A DNA stretch of 64,000 bases from Pseudomonas sp. BSw22131 (GCF_026810445.1 NZ_CP113949.1:5259501-5323500), one strand, 5' to 3'; shown: positions 16,348 to 26,720, numbered from the stretch's first letter. Translations and numbers: made by a program. Notes: a model not told the origin generated them from the sequence alone.

Positions 16348-18762
16348 ATGCCTGCGCCCGCATCACTGACCACTCAACGCCTGATTCTGCCTAACGGCCT
16401 GCACGTTTCGCTGTGCCATGCGCCGCGTTTGAAGCGTTGCGCTGCTGCGCTGCGAGTCGCCGCGGGCAGCCACGATGCACCGCGCGAATGGCCGGGGCTC
16501 GCCCACTTCCTGGAACACCTGTTTTTCCTCGGTACAGAGCGCTTCCCAGCAGGGCAAAACCTGATGGCGTTCGTGCAGCGCCACGGTGGTCAACTCAACG
16601 CCAGCACACGCGAACGCACCACTGACTTTTTCTTCGAACTGCCTGAGCCCGTGTTTGCCCACGGCCTGGAACGCCTGTGCGAAATGCTCGTCCATCCGCG
16701 CATGGCGATGGAGGATCAACTGCGTGAGCGCGAGGTGCTGCACGCAGAATTCATCGCGTGGTCACGAGATGCCGCCTCCCGCGATCAACGCAAGCTGCTT
16801 GGATACGTTTCGGCCGCACACCCCTTGAGCTGGTTTCATGCCGGAAATCGCTACAGCCTCTTGGTGCCTCATACGAGGTTTCAGAAGGGCTTGAGGGATT
16901 TTTATCAACGCTTCTATCAAGCCGGCCAAATGAAGTTGAGTCTCGTGGGGCCGCAGCCACTGTATGAACTGAAGGCCTTGGCGGAGCGACTCGGCGGCCT
17001 TTTCCCGGCGGGTGAGCCGGTTGAGCAAATTGCACCCGCCGCATTGATCAGCGAGGCGTCCAACCCGATTGTGGTCTCGGACTCAAGTCGGATGCATCTG
17101 CTGTTCTTGTGCGACGACTTACCGGATGGCGCGGAAGAAGCCGTAGGGTTTTTCTGTTTCTGGCTGGGTAATTTGCAGCCAGGAGGACTGATCAGCGAAC
17201 TGAAAACGCGTGGGCTGGCTGAGTCCCTGAAAGCAGAAGTCCTGTATCAGTTCCGGGAGCAGGCGTTGATCAATATCGAGATCGTGCCAGTGGCCGGCGT
17301 AACGCCGGAGCAGGAGCAGGAGCAGATCCTCGCGCTGCTTTTGGACTGGCTTCATTTCTTCAAGACTCATTTCTTCAACGCTCACTGCCCCAGCCTGCGC
17401 AACGAATATGCGCTGTTCAAACGCAAGCAGCTGGATGCCGCCCCGGCGCTGATGCTCGCTCGCCATTACAGCGAGCACGCATCGTGCGATGTGGGGCTTT
17501 CGGATAACGGCGCCTTGGCGCTGGAAGCCTTGATCGATGACCTGGCACCCACGCCCGCCAGCACTTGCAACGCAGAGTGGCGCCTGCCGCAACCCAATCC
17601 CTTCCTGCAACCTGCGCAGCACTCAACGGACATCGGTGAAGCGCTGCCATCGCTGACGTTCAGCAGTGCCCTGCCTGACACGACAGGTGAAGGCGCGGTT
17701 TATCTGCGCTGGACGCTGGTTGAAGCGCAGCCGGCGCTTTGGCAAATGCTCAACGACAGCCTCGAAAGCCTGACTGACGATGCGCAACAAGCAGGCGTCA
17801 ATCTGGCATTCACGGCGTACGGCCCTCATTGGCAACTGAGAGTTAGCGGGCTCACCGATGTAATGCCTGCAGTCGTCGATCAGGCGTTGGAGCGGCTTTC
17901 ACACCCAGGCGACGGGGCATTGGCCCGGTACGGAGAGCTGCCAAATGCCCCCCGACTCATCCCGATTCGCCAATTGCTCAAAACCCTGCCGGATCATCTA
18001 TCAGGGCCCCGGCAATCAAGTGCCAGCGGGCCGGTTTTCAAGGCCGACGGACCGGATGTCAGAAGCCATCTCCAGGCTGTCTGGGAGAACGCCTCATGGA
18101 ATGGCCTGGCGATGGGTTTATCCAGCGAGAGCCGGAATGATCTGCTCAACGTCCTGCGCGCCGCACCCGGTTTACCTGACCAGTCACCGCTGCAACCGCC
18201 GCGTCCACTGGCAGAGACCCGCTGGCAAATCGAGCCGTCAGAGTCATCCGAAGATGCTGTGCTCTTGTTCTGCGCAGCCCCGAGCGACTCCCCGGCAGAC
18301 CAGGCCGCGTGGCGATTCATCGCACACTGGTTACAAACCCCGTTCTACCAACGCCTACGCGTCGAGCTGCAACTGGGCTACGCGGTATTCAGCGGTTTCC
18401 GACAGATTGCGGGCCAGTCAGGCATCGTGTTTGGCGTTCAATCCCCTTCAGTGAGCGCACAAATGCTGGTCGGCCACATCAAGCAATTCATCGAAGGCTT
18501 GCCCCATCTGCTTGCATCAACCGACATCACTGCCGAGCGACGACTGTTGATCGACCAGCTGGACTTCAGTGCCATGGAGACGCCGCAAGCTGCCGAGCTG
18601 CTGTGGCAGGCGCACCTGGCAGGTGGTGACGCGACGGCCTTCGAGACAATGAAACACTATTTTGCAAATTTTTCCGAAACCGATTTAGCCGCCGCCTTCG
18701 AGCAGCTTTCGGGTGTCGGCAGTCGCTGGCTATACCTCTCAAATCGCTGTAACTCCGAGTAA
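16348..18762 (+). CDS. pqqF: PQQ biosynthesis M16 metalloprotease PqqF
   Basis: An 804-residue M16 (insulinase/pitrilysin) peptidase. The inverted zinc motif HFLEH (residues 53-57) is intact, with the downstream acidic ligand region HPRMAMEDQLREREVLHAE. The C-terminal half is a divergent inactive M16 repeat (YQRLRVELQLGYAVFSGFR). PqqF is thought to trim the Glu-Tyr cross-linked PqqA peptide. It lies upstream of pqqA, separated by a 176-base region that should contain the pqqA promoter, so it may be transcribed separately with davBA or from its own promoter. Confidence 0.93.
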   Translation: MPAPASLTTQRLILPNGLHVSLCHAPRLKRCAAALRVAAGSHDAPREWPGLAHFLEHLFFLGTERFPAGQNLMAFVQRHGGQLNASTRERTTDFFFELPEPVFAHGLERLCEMLVHPRMAMEDQLREREVLHAEFIAWSRDAASRDQRKLLGYVSAAHPLSWFHAGNRYSLLVPHTRFQKGLRDFYQRFYQAGQMKLSLVGPQPLYELKALAERLGGLFPAGEPVEQIAPAALISEASNPIVVSDSSRMHLLFLCDDLPDGAEEAVGFFCFWLGNLQPGGLISELKTRGLAESLKAEVLYQFREQALINIEIVPVAGVTPEQEQEQILALLLDWLHFFKTHFFNAHCPSLRNEYALFKRKQLDAAPALMLARHYSEHASCDVGLSDNGALALEALIDDLAPTPASTCNAEWRLPQPNPFLQPAQHSTDIGEALPSLTFSSALPDTTGEGAVYLRWTLVEAQPALWQMLNDSLESLTDDAQQAGVNLAFTAYGPHWQLRVSGLTDVMPAVVDQALERLSHPGDGALARYGELPNAPRLIPIRQLLKTLPDHLSGPRQSSASGPVFKADGPDVRSHLQAVWENASWNGLAMGLSSESRNDLLNVLRAAPGLPDQSPLQPPRPLAETRWQIEPSESSEDAVLLFCAAPSDSPADQAAWRFIAHWLQTPFYQRLRVELQLGYAVFSGFRQIAGQSGIVFGVQSPSVSAQMLVGHIKQFIEGLPHLLASTDITAERRLLIDQLDFSAMETPQAAELLWQAHLAGGDATAFETMKHYFANFSETDLAAAFEQLSGVGSRWLYLSNRCNSE

Positions 18763-18866
18763 TTCGGGCTCTTGGAGGGATGATCATTGCTGAAGCTGTA
18801 ACGGGCTTTCTCCGGGAATCTGGCATTAATGCCCCGTCGAATTTAGTAACATAGCTCCCTAAGCAT

Positions 18867-18895
18867 TTGAACGTCTCCCATTCGGGGTGTACTAA
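18867..18895 (+). promoter_or_regulatory. Candidate pqqA promoter
   Basis: TTGAAC (18867-18872), a 17-base spacer and TACTAA (18890-18895) lie about 45 bases before pqqA. The -35 is good and the -10 is weak, so this is only a candidate. Confidence 0.3.
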
Positions 18896-18938
18896 GGATG
18901 TATCACCCACCGCTGCATTAACCAAGAAGGAGTCAATT

Positions 18939-19010
18939 ATGTGGACTAAACCTGCTTACACTGATCTGCGTATCGGCTTTGAAGTCACCATGTACTTCGC
19001 AAGCCGTTGA
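18939..19010 (+). CDS. pqqA: PQQ precursor peptide PqqA
   Basis: A 23-residue peptide beginning [19 protein letters not shown]. Glu15 and Tyr19, separated by Val-Thr-Met, are the two residues that are cross-linked and become PQQ. AAGAAGGAG is correctly spaced before the ATG. The gene is followed 14 bases later by a hairpin terminator, then pqqB. The PqqD chaperone presents the peptide to the radical SAM enzyme PqqE. Confidence 0.97.
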   Translation: MWTKPAYTDLRIGFEVTMYFASR

Positions 19011-19026
19011 TTGTTGCGCATGGAAA

Positions 19027-19052
19027 AGCCTCGGTTCGCCGGGGCTTTTTTT
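19027..19052 (+). terminator. Attenuator-type terminator between pqqA and pqqB
   Basis: Stem AGCCTCGG-TTCG-CCGGGGCT with a stable tetraloop and seven T residues. It lies directly after pqqA and 55 bases before pqqB in the same direction, so it is expected to stop most transcripts and give an excess of pqqA message, as suits a stoichiometric peptide substrate. Confidence 0.85.
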
Positions 19053-19107
19053 GTGAGAAAAAATGTTTTCAGGCCCGCCCCATCGGGCCAATCGGTACGG
19101 AGTGACA

Positions 19108-20019
19108 ATGCACATCCAGATCCTCGGATCCGCCGCTGGCGGCGGGTTCCCGCAGTGGAACTGCAACTGCGTCAACTGCGCAGGTTTTCGCGACGGCAGC
19201 CTGAATGCCAAAGCGCGCACCCAATCGTCCATAGCCTTGTCCGACGACGGTGTGAACTGGGTTTTGTGCAACGCATCCCCCGACATTCGTGCCCAATTGC
19301 AGAGCTTTGCGCCGATGCAGCCCAACCGTGCGCTGCGTGATACCGGCATCAGCGCCATCGTGTTGATGGACAGTCAAATCGATCACACCACCGGCCTGCT
19401 GAGCCTGCGCGAAGGGTGCCCGCATCAAGTGTGGTGCACCGACATGGTCCATGAGGACCTCAGCACGGGCTTTCCGCTGTTCGAAATGCTCAAACACTGG
19501 AACGGCGGCCTGGTCTGGAACCGTATCGAGCTGCAAGGCAGCTTCGTGATTCCGGCCTGCCCGAACCTGCGCTTTACGCCGTTTCCACTGCGCAGCGCTG
19601 CACCGCCCTACTCGCCTCACAGATTCGACCCACACCCCGGCGACAACATCGGCTTGATGGTCGAAGACCTGAAAACCGGCGGGAAGCTCTTTTATGCGCC
19701 GGGGCTGGGCAAAGTCGATGACGCGCTGATGGAAAAAATGAGCGCGGCCGACTGCCTGCTGGTGGACGGGACGATGTGGGACGACGATGAAATGAAGCGT
19801 CGCGGCGTCGGCACTCGCACTGGCACTGAAATGGGCCATCTGGCGCAGAGCGGTCCCGGCGGCATGCTCGAAGTGCTTGAGCGCTTGCCAACCCAGCGCA
19901 AGGTGCTCATCCACATCAACAACACCAACCCGATCCTTGACGAAGATTCTGTCGAGCGCGCCGAGTTGGTACGTCGCAACGTCGAAGTGGCGTATGACGG
20001 CATGAGTATTGAGCTTTAA
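19108..20019 (+). CDS. pqqB: PQQ biosynthesis protein PqqB
   Basis: A 303-residue metallo-beta-lactamase-fold protein that starts [21 protein letters not shown]; the Cys-rich CNCVNC site near residue 20 binds a structural metal. Related blocks [17 protein letters not shown] and [13 protein letters not shown] are intact. PqqB is thought to hydroxylate the tyrosine portion of the precursor. The ATG at 19108 has GGAG nearby; the longer frame is unlikely. A REP pair separates it from pqqC. Confidence 0.96.
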   Translation: MHIQILGSAAGGGFPQWNCNCVNCAGFRDGSLNAKARTQSSIALSDDGVNWVLCNASPDIRAQLQSFAPMQPNRALRDTGISAIVLMDSQIDHTTGLLSLREGCPHQVWCTDMVHEDLSTGFPLFEMLKHWNGGLVWNRIELQGSFVIPACPNLRFTPFPLRSAAPPYSPHRFDPHPGDNIGLMVEDLKTGGKLFYAPGLGKVDDALMEKMSAADCLLVDGTMWDDDEMKRRGVGTRTGTEMGHLAQSGPGGMLEVLERLPTQRKVLIHINNTNPILDEDSVERAELVRRNVEVAYDGMSIEL

Positions 20020-20040
20020 ATGGTTGCCGAAAACGTCTTT

Positions 20041-20129
20041 GCTGGAGCGGGGCTTGCCCGCGAAGCCAACGCTGCGATTTGCCTGACACTCCGCGTGTCG
20101 GACTTCGCCGGCAAGCCTCGCTTCAACAC
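20041..20129. repeat. REP pair between pqqB and pqqC
   Basis: Two inverted REP-type units (GCTGGAGCGGGGCTTGCCCG... and ...CGGCAAGCCTCGCTTC) can fold as a long hairpin within the 140-base pqqB-pqqC gap. In an operon such elements usually affect mRNA decay or partial termination. Confidence 0.75.
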
Positions 20130-20159
20130 TGTCGCGTCATGCAGAAGGAAGATTGTCCA

Positions 20160-20915
20160 ATGAGCGAACACGCTGCGTTGTCCCCGGCTGAATTCGAGGC
20201 TGCTTTGCGCGCTAAAGGCGCGTATTACCACATTTATCACCCCTTTCATGTGGCGATGTACGAGGGCCGGGCGACCCGCGAACAGATTCAGGGCTGGGTG
20301 GCCAACCGCTTTTATTATCAGGTGAACATCCCGCTGAAAGACGCGGCGATCCTTGCCAATTGCCCTGACCGGGACATCCGTCGTGAGTGGATTCAGCGCC
20401 TGCTGGATCACGACGGAGCACCCGGCGAAGACGGTGGTATCGAGGCCTGGCTGCGTTTGGGGGAAGCCGTTGGCCTGGACCCAGAGCAACTGCGTTCGCA
20501 GGAATTGGTACTGCCTGGCGTACGATTTGCGGTGGATGCCTACGTGAACTTCGCCCGTCGCGCCAATTGGCAGGAAGCAGCCAGCAGTTCGCTGACCGAG
20601 TTGTTCGCGCCGCAAATCCATCAGTCCCGACTGGACAGCTGGCCGGCGCACTATCCGTGGATCGACCCGACCGGATACGAATACTTCCGCACCCGCCTGG
20701 GCCAGGCCCGTCGCGACGTCGAGCATGGGCTTGCGATCACCTTGCAGCACTACACGACTCACGATGGCCAGCAGCGCATGCTGGAAATCCTGCAATTCAA
20801 GCTGGACATCCTGTGGAGCATGCTCGACGCCATGAGCATGGCCTACGAGCTGAATCGTCCGCCCTATCACAGCGTTACTGACCAGCGCGTCTGGCATAAA
20901 GGTATCGACCTATGA
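20160..20915 (+). CDS. pqqC: Pyrroloquinoline quinone synthase PqqC
   Basis: A 251-residue cofactor-free oxidase of the all-helical TenA/haem-oxygenase-like fold, which carries out the final ring closure and oxidation of AHQQ to PQQ. Family blocks include [30 protein letters not shown] and RLLDHDG. The ATG at 20160 follows AGAAGGAAG. Its end overlaps pqqD by four bases (ATGA). Confidence 0.97.
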   Translation: MSEHAALSPAEFEAALRAKGAYYHIYHPFHVAMYEGRATREQIQGWVANRFYYQVNIPLKDAAILANCPDRDIRREWIQRLLDHDGAPGEDGGIEAWLRLGEAVGLDPEQLRSQELVLPGVRFAVDAYVNFARRANWQEAASSSLTELFAPQIHQSRLDSWPAHYPWIDPTGYEYFRTRLGQARRDVEHGLAITLQHYTTHDGQQRMLEILQFKLDILWSMLDAMSMAYELNRPPYHSVTDQRVWHKGIDL

Positions 20916-21187
20916 GCTTTGATCGACAACTCGTTCCGCGCTGGCGCCAGGGCTATCGCTTTCAGTTCGAGCCCGCGCAGAATGGCCACGTCCTGCTGTA
21001 CCCGGAAGGGATGATCAAGCTCAACGAGAGTGCCAGTGCTATCGGAGGTCTGATCGACGGCCAGCGCACGGTTCAAGCAATTATTACAGCGCTGGATGAG
21101 ACATTCCCCGGGGTTCCGGAGCTCGGCACCGATATCGAGCAATTTATGGAGGTCGCTCGTGCAGAGCACTGGATCGAACTCGGCTGA
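20912..21187 (+). CDS. pqqD: PqqA-binding chaperone PqqD
   Basis: A 91-residue PqqD-family peptide chaperone (RIPP recognition element fold). Blocks [27 protein letters not shown] and [16 protein letters not shown] are typical. It binds PqqA and delivers it to PqqE. It overlaps pqqC by 4 bp and pqqE by 29 bp, so the three are tightly coupled in translation. Confidence 0.96.
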   Translation: MSFDRQLVPRWRQGYRFQFEPAQNGHVLLYPEGMIKLNESASAIGGLIDGQRTVQAIITALDETFPGVPELGTDIEQFMEVARAEHWIELG

Positions 21188-22361
21188 TACGTCAGTCAAA
21201 AGCGATGTCGCGACAGATCCCGGCCTGCGCATTCCGCCCACGCCAGAAGTTGGCCTGCCGCTGTGGTTACTCGCCGAGCTGACCTACCGCTGCCCGCTGC
21301 AGTGCCCGTATTGCTCCAACCCGCTGGATTTTGCCAAGCAAGGTGAAGAGCTGACCACCGAGCAGTGGTTCAAGGTCATGGCCGAAGCGCGGCAAATGGG
21401 CGCTGCGCAAATTGGTTTTTCCGGCGGCGAGCCGCTGGTCCGTCAGGACTTGGCAGAACTGATCGCCGAGGCACGCCGACTGGGCTATTACACCAACCTG
21501 ATCACCTCGGGCATCGGCCTGACTGAACAGAAAATCATCGATTTCAAGAAGGCCGGCCTGGACCACATCCAGATCAGTTTTCAGGCCAGCGACGAGCAAG
21601 TGAACAACATGCTTGCCGGCTCTAAAAAAGCGTTTGCACAGAAGCTGGAAATGGCCCGAGCGGTGAAAAAGCACGGCTATCCCATGGTGCTGAATTTCGT
21701 GACGCACAGGCACAACATCGACAAGATAGACCGCATCATCGACCTTTGCCTCGCGCTGGAGGCCGACTTCGTGGAGCTTGCCACGTGCCAGTTTTACGGC
21801 TGGGCGCACCTGAACCGCGTAGGCTTGTTGCCAACCAAGGACCAACTGGTACGGGCTGAGCGCATTACCAACGAATACCGCGCCCGACTGGCCATCGATG
21901 ACAATCCGGTGAAGCTGATTTTCGTCACTCCGGATTATTACGAAGAGCGCCCGAAAGCCTGCATGAACGGCTGGGGCAATATCTTCCTGACCGTAACACC
22001 GGACGGCACCGCGCTGCCTTGCCATGGCGCACGGCAGATGCCTATCCAGTTCCCCAACGTGCGCGATCACACCATGCAACACATCTGGTATGACTCATTC
22101 GGTTTCAACCGCTTCCGCGGCTACGACTGGATGCCAGAACCGTGTCGCTCATGCGATGAAAAGGAAAAGGACTTCGGCGGGTGTCGTTGCCAGGCGTTCA
22201 TGCTGACGGGCGATGCGAGCAATGCCGACCCCGTGTGCAGCAAATCCCCGCACCATGGCCTGATCACCCAAGCCCGCGATGAAGCCGAGTATGCTAGCCA
22301 GACTATTGAGCAGCTGGCCTTCCGCAATGAACGAAACTCTCGCCTCATCGCCAAATCCTGA
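21159..22361 (+). CDS. pqqE: Radical SAM enzyme PqqE
   Basis: A 400-residue radical SAM/SPASM protein that makes the Glu-Tyr carbon-carbon bond in PqqA. The SAM cluster motif is CPLQCPYC (Cys45, Cys49, Cys52); GGEP follows, and the C-terminal SPASM cysteines lie in CMNGWG, LPCHG, CRSCDE, GGCRC and CSK. The best start is GTG at 21159, with GGAGG six bases upstream, inside pqqD; the frame extends further but without a ribosome site. Confidence 0.95.
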   Translation: MQSTGSNSADTSVKSDVATDPGLRIPPTPEVGLPLWLLAELTYRCPLQCPYCSNPLDFAKQGEELTTEQWFKVMAEARQMGAAQIGFSGGEPLVRQDLAELIAEARRLGYYTNLITSGIGLTEQKIIDFKKAGLDHIQISFQASDEQVNNMLAGSKKAFAQKLEMARAVKKHGYPMVLNFVTHRHNIDKIDRIIDLCLALEADFVELATCQFYGWAHLNRVGLLPTKDQLVRAERITNEYRARLAIDDNPVKLIFVTPDYYEERPKACMNGWGNIFLTVTPDGTALPCHGARQMPIQFPNVRDHTMQHIWYDSFGFNRFRGYDWMPEPCRSCDEKEKDFGGCRCQAFMLTGDASNADPVCSKSPHHGLITQARDEAEYASQTIEQLAFRNERNSRLIAKS

Positions 22362-24147
22362 TCTGTTCTCTGCCGCCCAGGCTGTGGCGGCAGGGATCGA
22401 TTTCGCCGAACTGAACCTCAGCCCTGCCGGGCTTTTCTGGAACGAATACCGCCCCGCGGACGCAGCATCACGTATCTGGCGCTGGCAAAACGGTGCCGTG
22501 CAATGCCTGACGCCGCCTGGTTTCAGCGTTCAAAGCCGCGTGTACGAATACGGCGGTGGCTCTTTTTGTCTGACCGATGAGGCGGTGGCGTTCGTCAATG
22601 CCAGCGACCAAAACATCTATCTCCAGCCTTTCGACGGTGAACCTGTCGCGCTGACCAAGGGCGACAAACGCTATGGCGACGTCCGTTATGCGCGTGGGCA
22701 GATTCTGGCTGTCGAGGAGGACCACGACACGCATCGGCTGGTCGCCCTCGATATCGTCGACGGCAAACGGCATCTGCTTGCGCAAGGCGCTGACTTTTAT
22801 GCTGCGCCCACTTTTAGCCCTGACGGTCAGCGTCTGGCGTGGATCGAGTGGTGGCGCCCACATCAGCCATGGACGATGACGCGCTTGATGCACGCGACGC
22901 GCCAGACCGATGGTGCCTGGTCTGCGGCGACCTGCCTTGCCGGCGATCAACCGGAATCGCTCCAGCAGCCGCGCTTTGACCAACAGGGCCGACTGCATTG
23001 CCTGACTGATCGCGGCGGTTACTGGCAGCCGTGGATCGAAACCGCCGACGGACTCCAACCACTGCCAGCGGCGCAAGCCGACCATGCTCCGGCGCCTTGG
23101 CAATTGGGCGGTTGCAGCTGGTTGCCGCTGAACGAAGGGGGGTATCTCGCCAGTTGGTCCGAAGACGGATTTGGGGTGTTGGGGCTGCGCTCGGCGGACG
23201 GCGCTGTGGAAGACTTCAGCGGCGATTACAGCCGTTTTCGCAACCTGGCCATCGACGATCAATTCATCTACTGCATCGCAGCGTCAGCCATCAGCCCTTC
23301 TGCCGTAGTCGCCATTCGTCGTGCAGACAAACGTGTTCAAGTGCTCGCGGGAGGTGTTGCGCCGCTGCCGCCCGAACGCATCAGCCGTCCGCAAACCTTG
23401 CGCTATCCAAGCGGCTCCGGCGAAGCGCACGGCTACTTTTACCCGGCGATGGACGGCAGCGATGTGCCGCCGCTGGTGGTGTTCATCCATGGCGGTCCGA
23501 CCTCGGCCTGCTATCCGGTGCTGGACCCGCGCATTCAGTACTGGACGCAACGCGGGTTTGCGGTCGCTGATCTCAACTATCGCGGCAGTACCGGCTACGG
23601 TCGCGCGTATCGGGAAGCACTGTTCCTGAACTGGGGCGTGGTGGATGTCGAGGACGCCTGCGCCGTAGTTGATCACCTGAGCAAGCGCGGGCTGATCAAT
23701 CCGGATCAGACGTTCATCCGGGGCGGCAGCGCAGGGGGCTACACAACGCTCTGCGCGCTGGCTTTCCAAAAGGTTTTTCGTGCGGGCGCGAGTCTCTATG
23801 GCGTGAGCGACCCCATTGCCCTGGGCAAGGCGACGCACAAATTCGAGGCCGATTATCTGGACTGGCTGATCGGAGATCCGGACATCGACATGGAGCGCTA
23901 TCTGGCTCGCACGCCATTGCTGCATGCGGACCAGGTCAGCGTGCCGGTGATTTTCTTTCAGGGCGAACTCGACGCCGTTGTCGTGCCCGAACAGACGCGC
24001 GCCATGCTTAAAGCATTGCAGGACAAGGGCATACCGGCTGAAGGATATTTCTACGCTGACGAACGTCATGGCTTCCGAAAAGCCGCCAACCAGATCCACG
24101 CGCTGGAAACGGAATGTGCGTTTTACAGGAAGGTGATTGATAGCTGA
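22327..24147 (+). CDS. S9 (prolyl oligopeptidase) peptidase of the pqq cluster
   Basis: A 606-residue S9 family peptidase: an N-terminal beta-propeller-like region (to about residue 350) followed by an alpha/beta hydrolase domain. Ser468 lies in GGSAGGY, the acidic residue in GELDAVV and the His in DERHGF, so the triad is complete. It begins at ATG 22327, overlapping the pqqE end by 35 bases. Pseudomonas pqq clusters commonly end in such a peptidase (named pqqM or pqqH in different strains), which may help PqqF release the precursor amino acids; that role is inferred. Confidence 0.9.
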   Translation: MNETLASSPNPDLFSAAQAVAAGIDFAELNLSPAGLFWNEYRPADAASRIWRWQNGAVQCLTPPGFSVQSRVYEYGGGSFCLTDEAVAFVNASDQNIYLQPFDGEPVALTKGDKRYGDVRYARGQILAVEEDHDTHRLVALDIVDGKRHLLAQGADFYAAPTFSPDGQRLAWIEWWRPHQPWTMTRLMHATRQTDGAWSAATCLAGDQPESLQQPRFDQQGRLHCLTDRGGYWQPWIETADGLQPLPAAQADHAPAPWQLGGCSWLPLNEGGYLASWSEDGFGVLGLRSADGAVEDFSGDYSRFRNLAIDDQFIYCIAASAISPSAVVAIRRADKRVQVLAGGVAPLPPERISRPQTLRYPSGSGEAHGYFYPAMDGSDVPPLVVFIHGGPTSACYPVLDPRIQYWTQRGFAVADLNYRGSTGYGRAYREALFLNWGVVDVEDACAVVDHLSKRGLINPDQTFIRGGSAGGYTTLCALAFQKVFRAGASLYGVSDPIALGKATHKFEADYLDWLIGDPDIDMERYLARTPLLHADQVSVPVIFFQGELDAVVVPEQTRAMLKALQDKGIPAEGYFYADERHGFRKAANQIHALETECAFYRKVIDS

Positions 24148-24228
24148 GGTTAGCCGGCCGCACGCTGAATGCGCGGCCGCGATGCAACATACGCCACCGG
24201 TTCGGCGGCGTATGGGCGGCAGGAACTA

Positions 24229-24390
24229 TTACTTGCGGCTCGCGATGATGTAGACCGCGTGGATGATCCCGGGGAAGTAACCCAGCAAGGTCAGGAGGAT
24301 GTTGAGCCAGAATGCGCCCGCGAAACCGACCTGCATGAAGACACCCACCGGTGGCAGCAGAATGGCGAAAATGATGCGAATGATGTCCAT
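24229..24390 (-). CDS. YqaE/Pmp3 family small membrane protein
   Basis: A 53-residue protein beginning MDIIRIIFAILLPPVGVFMQ, followed by two transmembrane helices and the family signature LLTLLGYFPGIIHAVYII. This is the UPF0057/Pmp3 proteolipid family, linked in other organisms to osmotic or salt stress and membrane potential. The ATG has CAGGAG eight bases upstream. The gene is shorter than most gene-finder cut-offs. Its stop is 82 bases from that of the convergent S9 peptidase. Confidence 0.88.
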   Translation of the reverse strand: MDIIRIIFAILLPPVGVFMQVGFAGAFWLNILLTLLGYFPGIIHAVYIIASRK

Positions 24391-24828
24391 GCGTAACGCT
24401 CCTGATCATAAGACGGCCCTTCTGGGCCACACAGCTAATCGACCGTCGCTGTTTACAGGGGTTCAACGCCTGCAGCAACGCGCCACTACGCTCTGTGAGC
24501 AGAGTCAGCTGAACAGATAAGGAGATTGGGGTGCGAGGAGGACCGGTCCCTGCCCAGTAAGGTAAGGGGCGGCATTCGCCACGCGTTGCTGGCGAAAATG
24601 CTAAAAAACGTGCACAAAGAAAACCCCGCCGGAGCGGGGTTTTACAGACTGTTTCCCTTTGACTTCCCTTTCGCCCCACCATCCTGGCAGGCATCCCTAC
24701 GTGTCCCTGTTATCTATTGCGCGTCCTGCGCTACGTCCATGTAAGTAGATTAGCGTTGGATCCATTTCAGCGATATGGCCAAACAGCAGCACGCCGTGTA
24801 AGCAAATGCTTACACCCTGTCAGCGCTG
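24391..24828. other. 438-base gene-free region
   Basis: It should contain the promoter of the leftward YqaE gene and the 3' region of the leftward acyl-CoA dehydrogenase. I see an intrinsic terminator (24621-24642) and an inverted repeat GTGTAAGC-AAAT-GCTTACAC (24796-24815) without a T tract, next to a direct repeat CTGTCAG-CG-CTGTCAG. No further coding region is supported. Confidence 0.6.
24621..24642. terminator. Bidirectional intrinsic terminator
   Basis: Stem AAACCCCGC-CGGA-GCGGGGTTT with T-rich flanks on both strands. It most probably ends the leftward acyl-CoA dehydrogenase transcript. Confidence 0.75.
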
Positions 24829-26607
24829 TCAGAATTGCGACGCCTGCAATAAGTACAACGACTCGCTGCCCGCCTTGACCGAGGCGCCCAAGGACTGAAT
24901 ACGCGGGAGTAGACGCGCGAAATAGAAGCGTGCGGTGCCAATTTTGCTGGCATAGAAATCGTCCTGATCGGCCTTGCCCCACGCTGTTTTCGCCATCATA
25001 GCCCACATGTATGCGTAGGCTGTGTATCCGAATACCTGCAGATACTCGACGGAGGCAGCGCCGATTTCATTCGGGTTACCGAGCGAACGATCCAGCACCC
25101 ACTCAGTCAATTCGTCGAGTTCGGTCAGCGCAGCGCTCAATGGCTTGGTGAATTCGGCGAGAGCGCTGTCGGAGGTTGCGATGAACTGGCGAACTTCATC
25201 GGAGAAAATCTTGTAGTACGCGCCGCCGTTGGCAACGACTTTGCGGCCCATCAGGTCCAGCGCCTGAATGCCGTTGGTGCCCTCGTATATTTGCGTAATG
25301 CGCACATCGCGCACCAGTTGTTCCTGACCCCATTCACGGATATAGCCGTGGCCACCGAAAACCTGCTGCCCATGCACCGTAGTGTCCAGGCCCATGTCGG
25401 TGAGAAACGCTTTAGCGATGGGCGTCAGCAGCGCGACCATTGCATCGGCGCGCTGCCTGACATCTGCATCTTCGCTGTACTTGGCGGTATCGAGCTGGAT
25501 AGCGACGTAGCTGGAAAACGCACGGCCGCCTTCATTGAGCGCTTTCATGGTCAGCAACATGCGACGCACGTCAGGATGGACGATGATCGGGTCAGCAGCG
25601 GTGTCTTTGGACTGAGCGCCAGTCGGGGCACGACTTTGCAGGCGGTCACGGGCATATTCGATTGCGTTCTGATAAGAACGCTCACCCGATGCAAGGCCCT
25701 GGATGCCTACGCCAAGACGCTCGTAGTTCATCATCGTAAACATCGCCGCCAAGCCTTTGTTGGGCTCGCCCACCAGAAACGCTTTTGCCGCGTCGAAATT
25801 GATCACACAGGTGGCAGACGCCTGAATACCCATCTTGTGTTCGATAGAGCCACAGAACACCGTGTTGCGCTCACCCAGGCTGCCATCGTCCTTCACCATG
25901 AACTTGGGCACGAGGAACAGCGAAATGCCTCTAGGCCCTGCGGGCGCGTCCGGCAACTTGGCAAGCACCAGGTGAATGATGTTTTCGGTCAGGTCATGCT
26001 CGCCGCCGGTAATGAAGATCTTGGTGCCGCTGATGGCGTAGGAACCATCTGTTTGCGGCTCGGCCTTGGTCCGAATCATGCCCAGATCGGTACCTGCATG
26101 GGCCTCCGTCAGGCACATCGAGCCGCTCCAGATGCCAGCGTACATATTGGGCAGATAGGTCGACTTGAGGGTTTCGCTGGCGTGGGCGTCAATAGAGACG
26201 CATGCGCCGGATGTCAGCATCGGATAGAGCCCAAATGCCAGGCTGGCAGAATTGACCATCTCCTCAACCTGAGCCGACACGGCCTTGGGCATACCCATGC
26301 CACCGAACTCAGGGTTGCCACCGACGCCAACCCAGCCACCTTCTGCGTAAGTCTTGTAGGCCTGAACAAACCCTGCGGGGGTGGTTACGACGGTGTCATG
26401 CCAATGACACCCTTCTTCGTCTGCGGCGCGACTCAATGGCGCAACCGCCCTGCCAATGACCTTGCCCGCCTCTTCGAGAATGGCCTCGACGGTCTCGGCA
26501 TCGACAGCCTCAGCCAACTCGGGCAATTGCGCCCACAGCTTGGAGACATCGAACACTTCATTCAGAACGAAGCGCATATCGCGCAACGGCGCTTTGTAGT
26601 CAGCCAT
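24829..26607 (-). CDS. Acyl-CoA dehydrogenase (long form)
   Basis: A 592-residue FadE-type acyl-CoA dehydrogenase. It has the N-terminal cap beginning [13 protein letters not shown], the FAD/substrate block MCLTEAHAGTDLGMIRT, the C-terminal helical domain with the catalytic glutamate in IYEGTNGIQALDLMGRK, and a further C-terminal extension of about 120 residues found in this subfamily. The start at 26607 is shared by position with its paralogue at 28317-30122; the longer upstream frame is not supported. It probably opens beta-oxidation of long-chain or phenylalkanoyl substrates; specificity is not readable. Confidence 0.92.
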   Translation of the reverse strand: MADYKAPLRDMRFVLNEVFDVSKLWAQLPELAEAVDAETVEAILEEAGKVIGRAVAPLSRAADEEGCHWHDTVVTTPAGFVQAYKTYAEGGWVGVGGNPEFGGMGMPKAVSAQVEEMVNSASLAFGLYPMLTSGACVSIDAHASETLKSTYLPNMYAGIWSGSMCLTEAHAGTDLGMIRTKAEPQTDGSYAISGTKIFITGGEHDLTENIIHLVLAKLPDAPAGPRGISLFLVPKFMVKDDGSLGERNTVFCGSIEHKMGIQASATCVINFDAAKAFLVGEPNKGLAAMFTMMNYERLGVGIQGLASGERSYQNAIEYARDRLQSRAPTGAQSKDTAADPIIVHPDVRRMLLTMKALNEGGRAFSSYVAIQLDTAKYSEDADVRQRADAMVALLTPIAKAFLTDMGLDTTVHGQQVFGGHGYIREWGQEQLVRDVRITQIYEGTNGIQALDLMGRKVVANGGAYYKIFSDEVRQFIATSDSALAEFTKPLSAALTELDELTEWVLDRSLGNPNEIGAASVEYLQVFGYTAYAYMWAMMAKTAWGKADQDDFYASKIGTARFYFARLLPRIQSLGASVKAGSESLYLLQASQF

Positions 26608-26720
26608 GGCAAACCTCGCAGACAGCAGCAGTAACCCGGAAAAAGAGACGCGGCTTGTACTTCGCAGCGTCCATGAGTCGATGAACCCGAGTGTACCCGA
26701 ACACCATTTGCGACACATAG

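Noticed and set aside
24796..24815. GTGTAAGC/GCTTACAC hairpin as a terminator
   Set aside because: No T tract follows on either strand; the better terminator for that transcript is at 24621-24642.
25291..26634. 447-codon open frame on the plus strand
   Set aside because: It is antisense to the first acyl-CoA dehydrogenase and has no recognisable domain.
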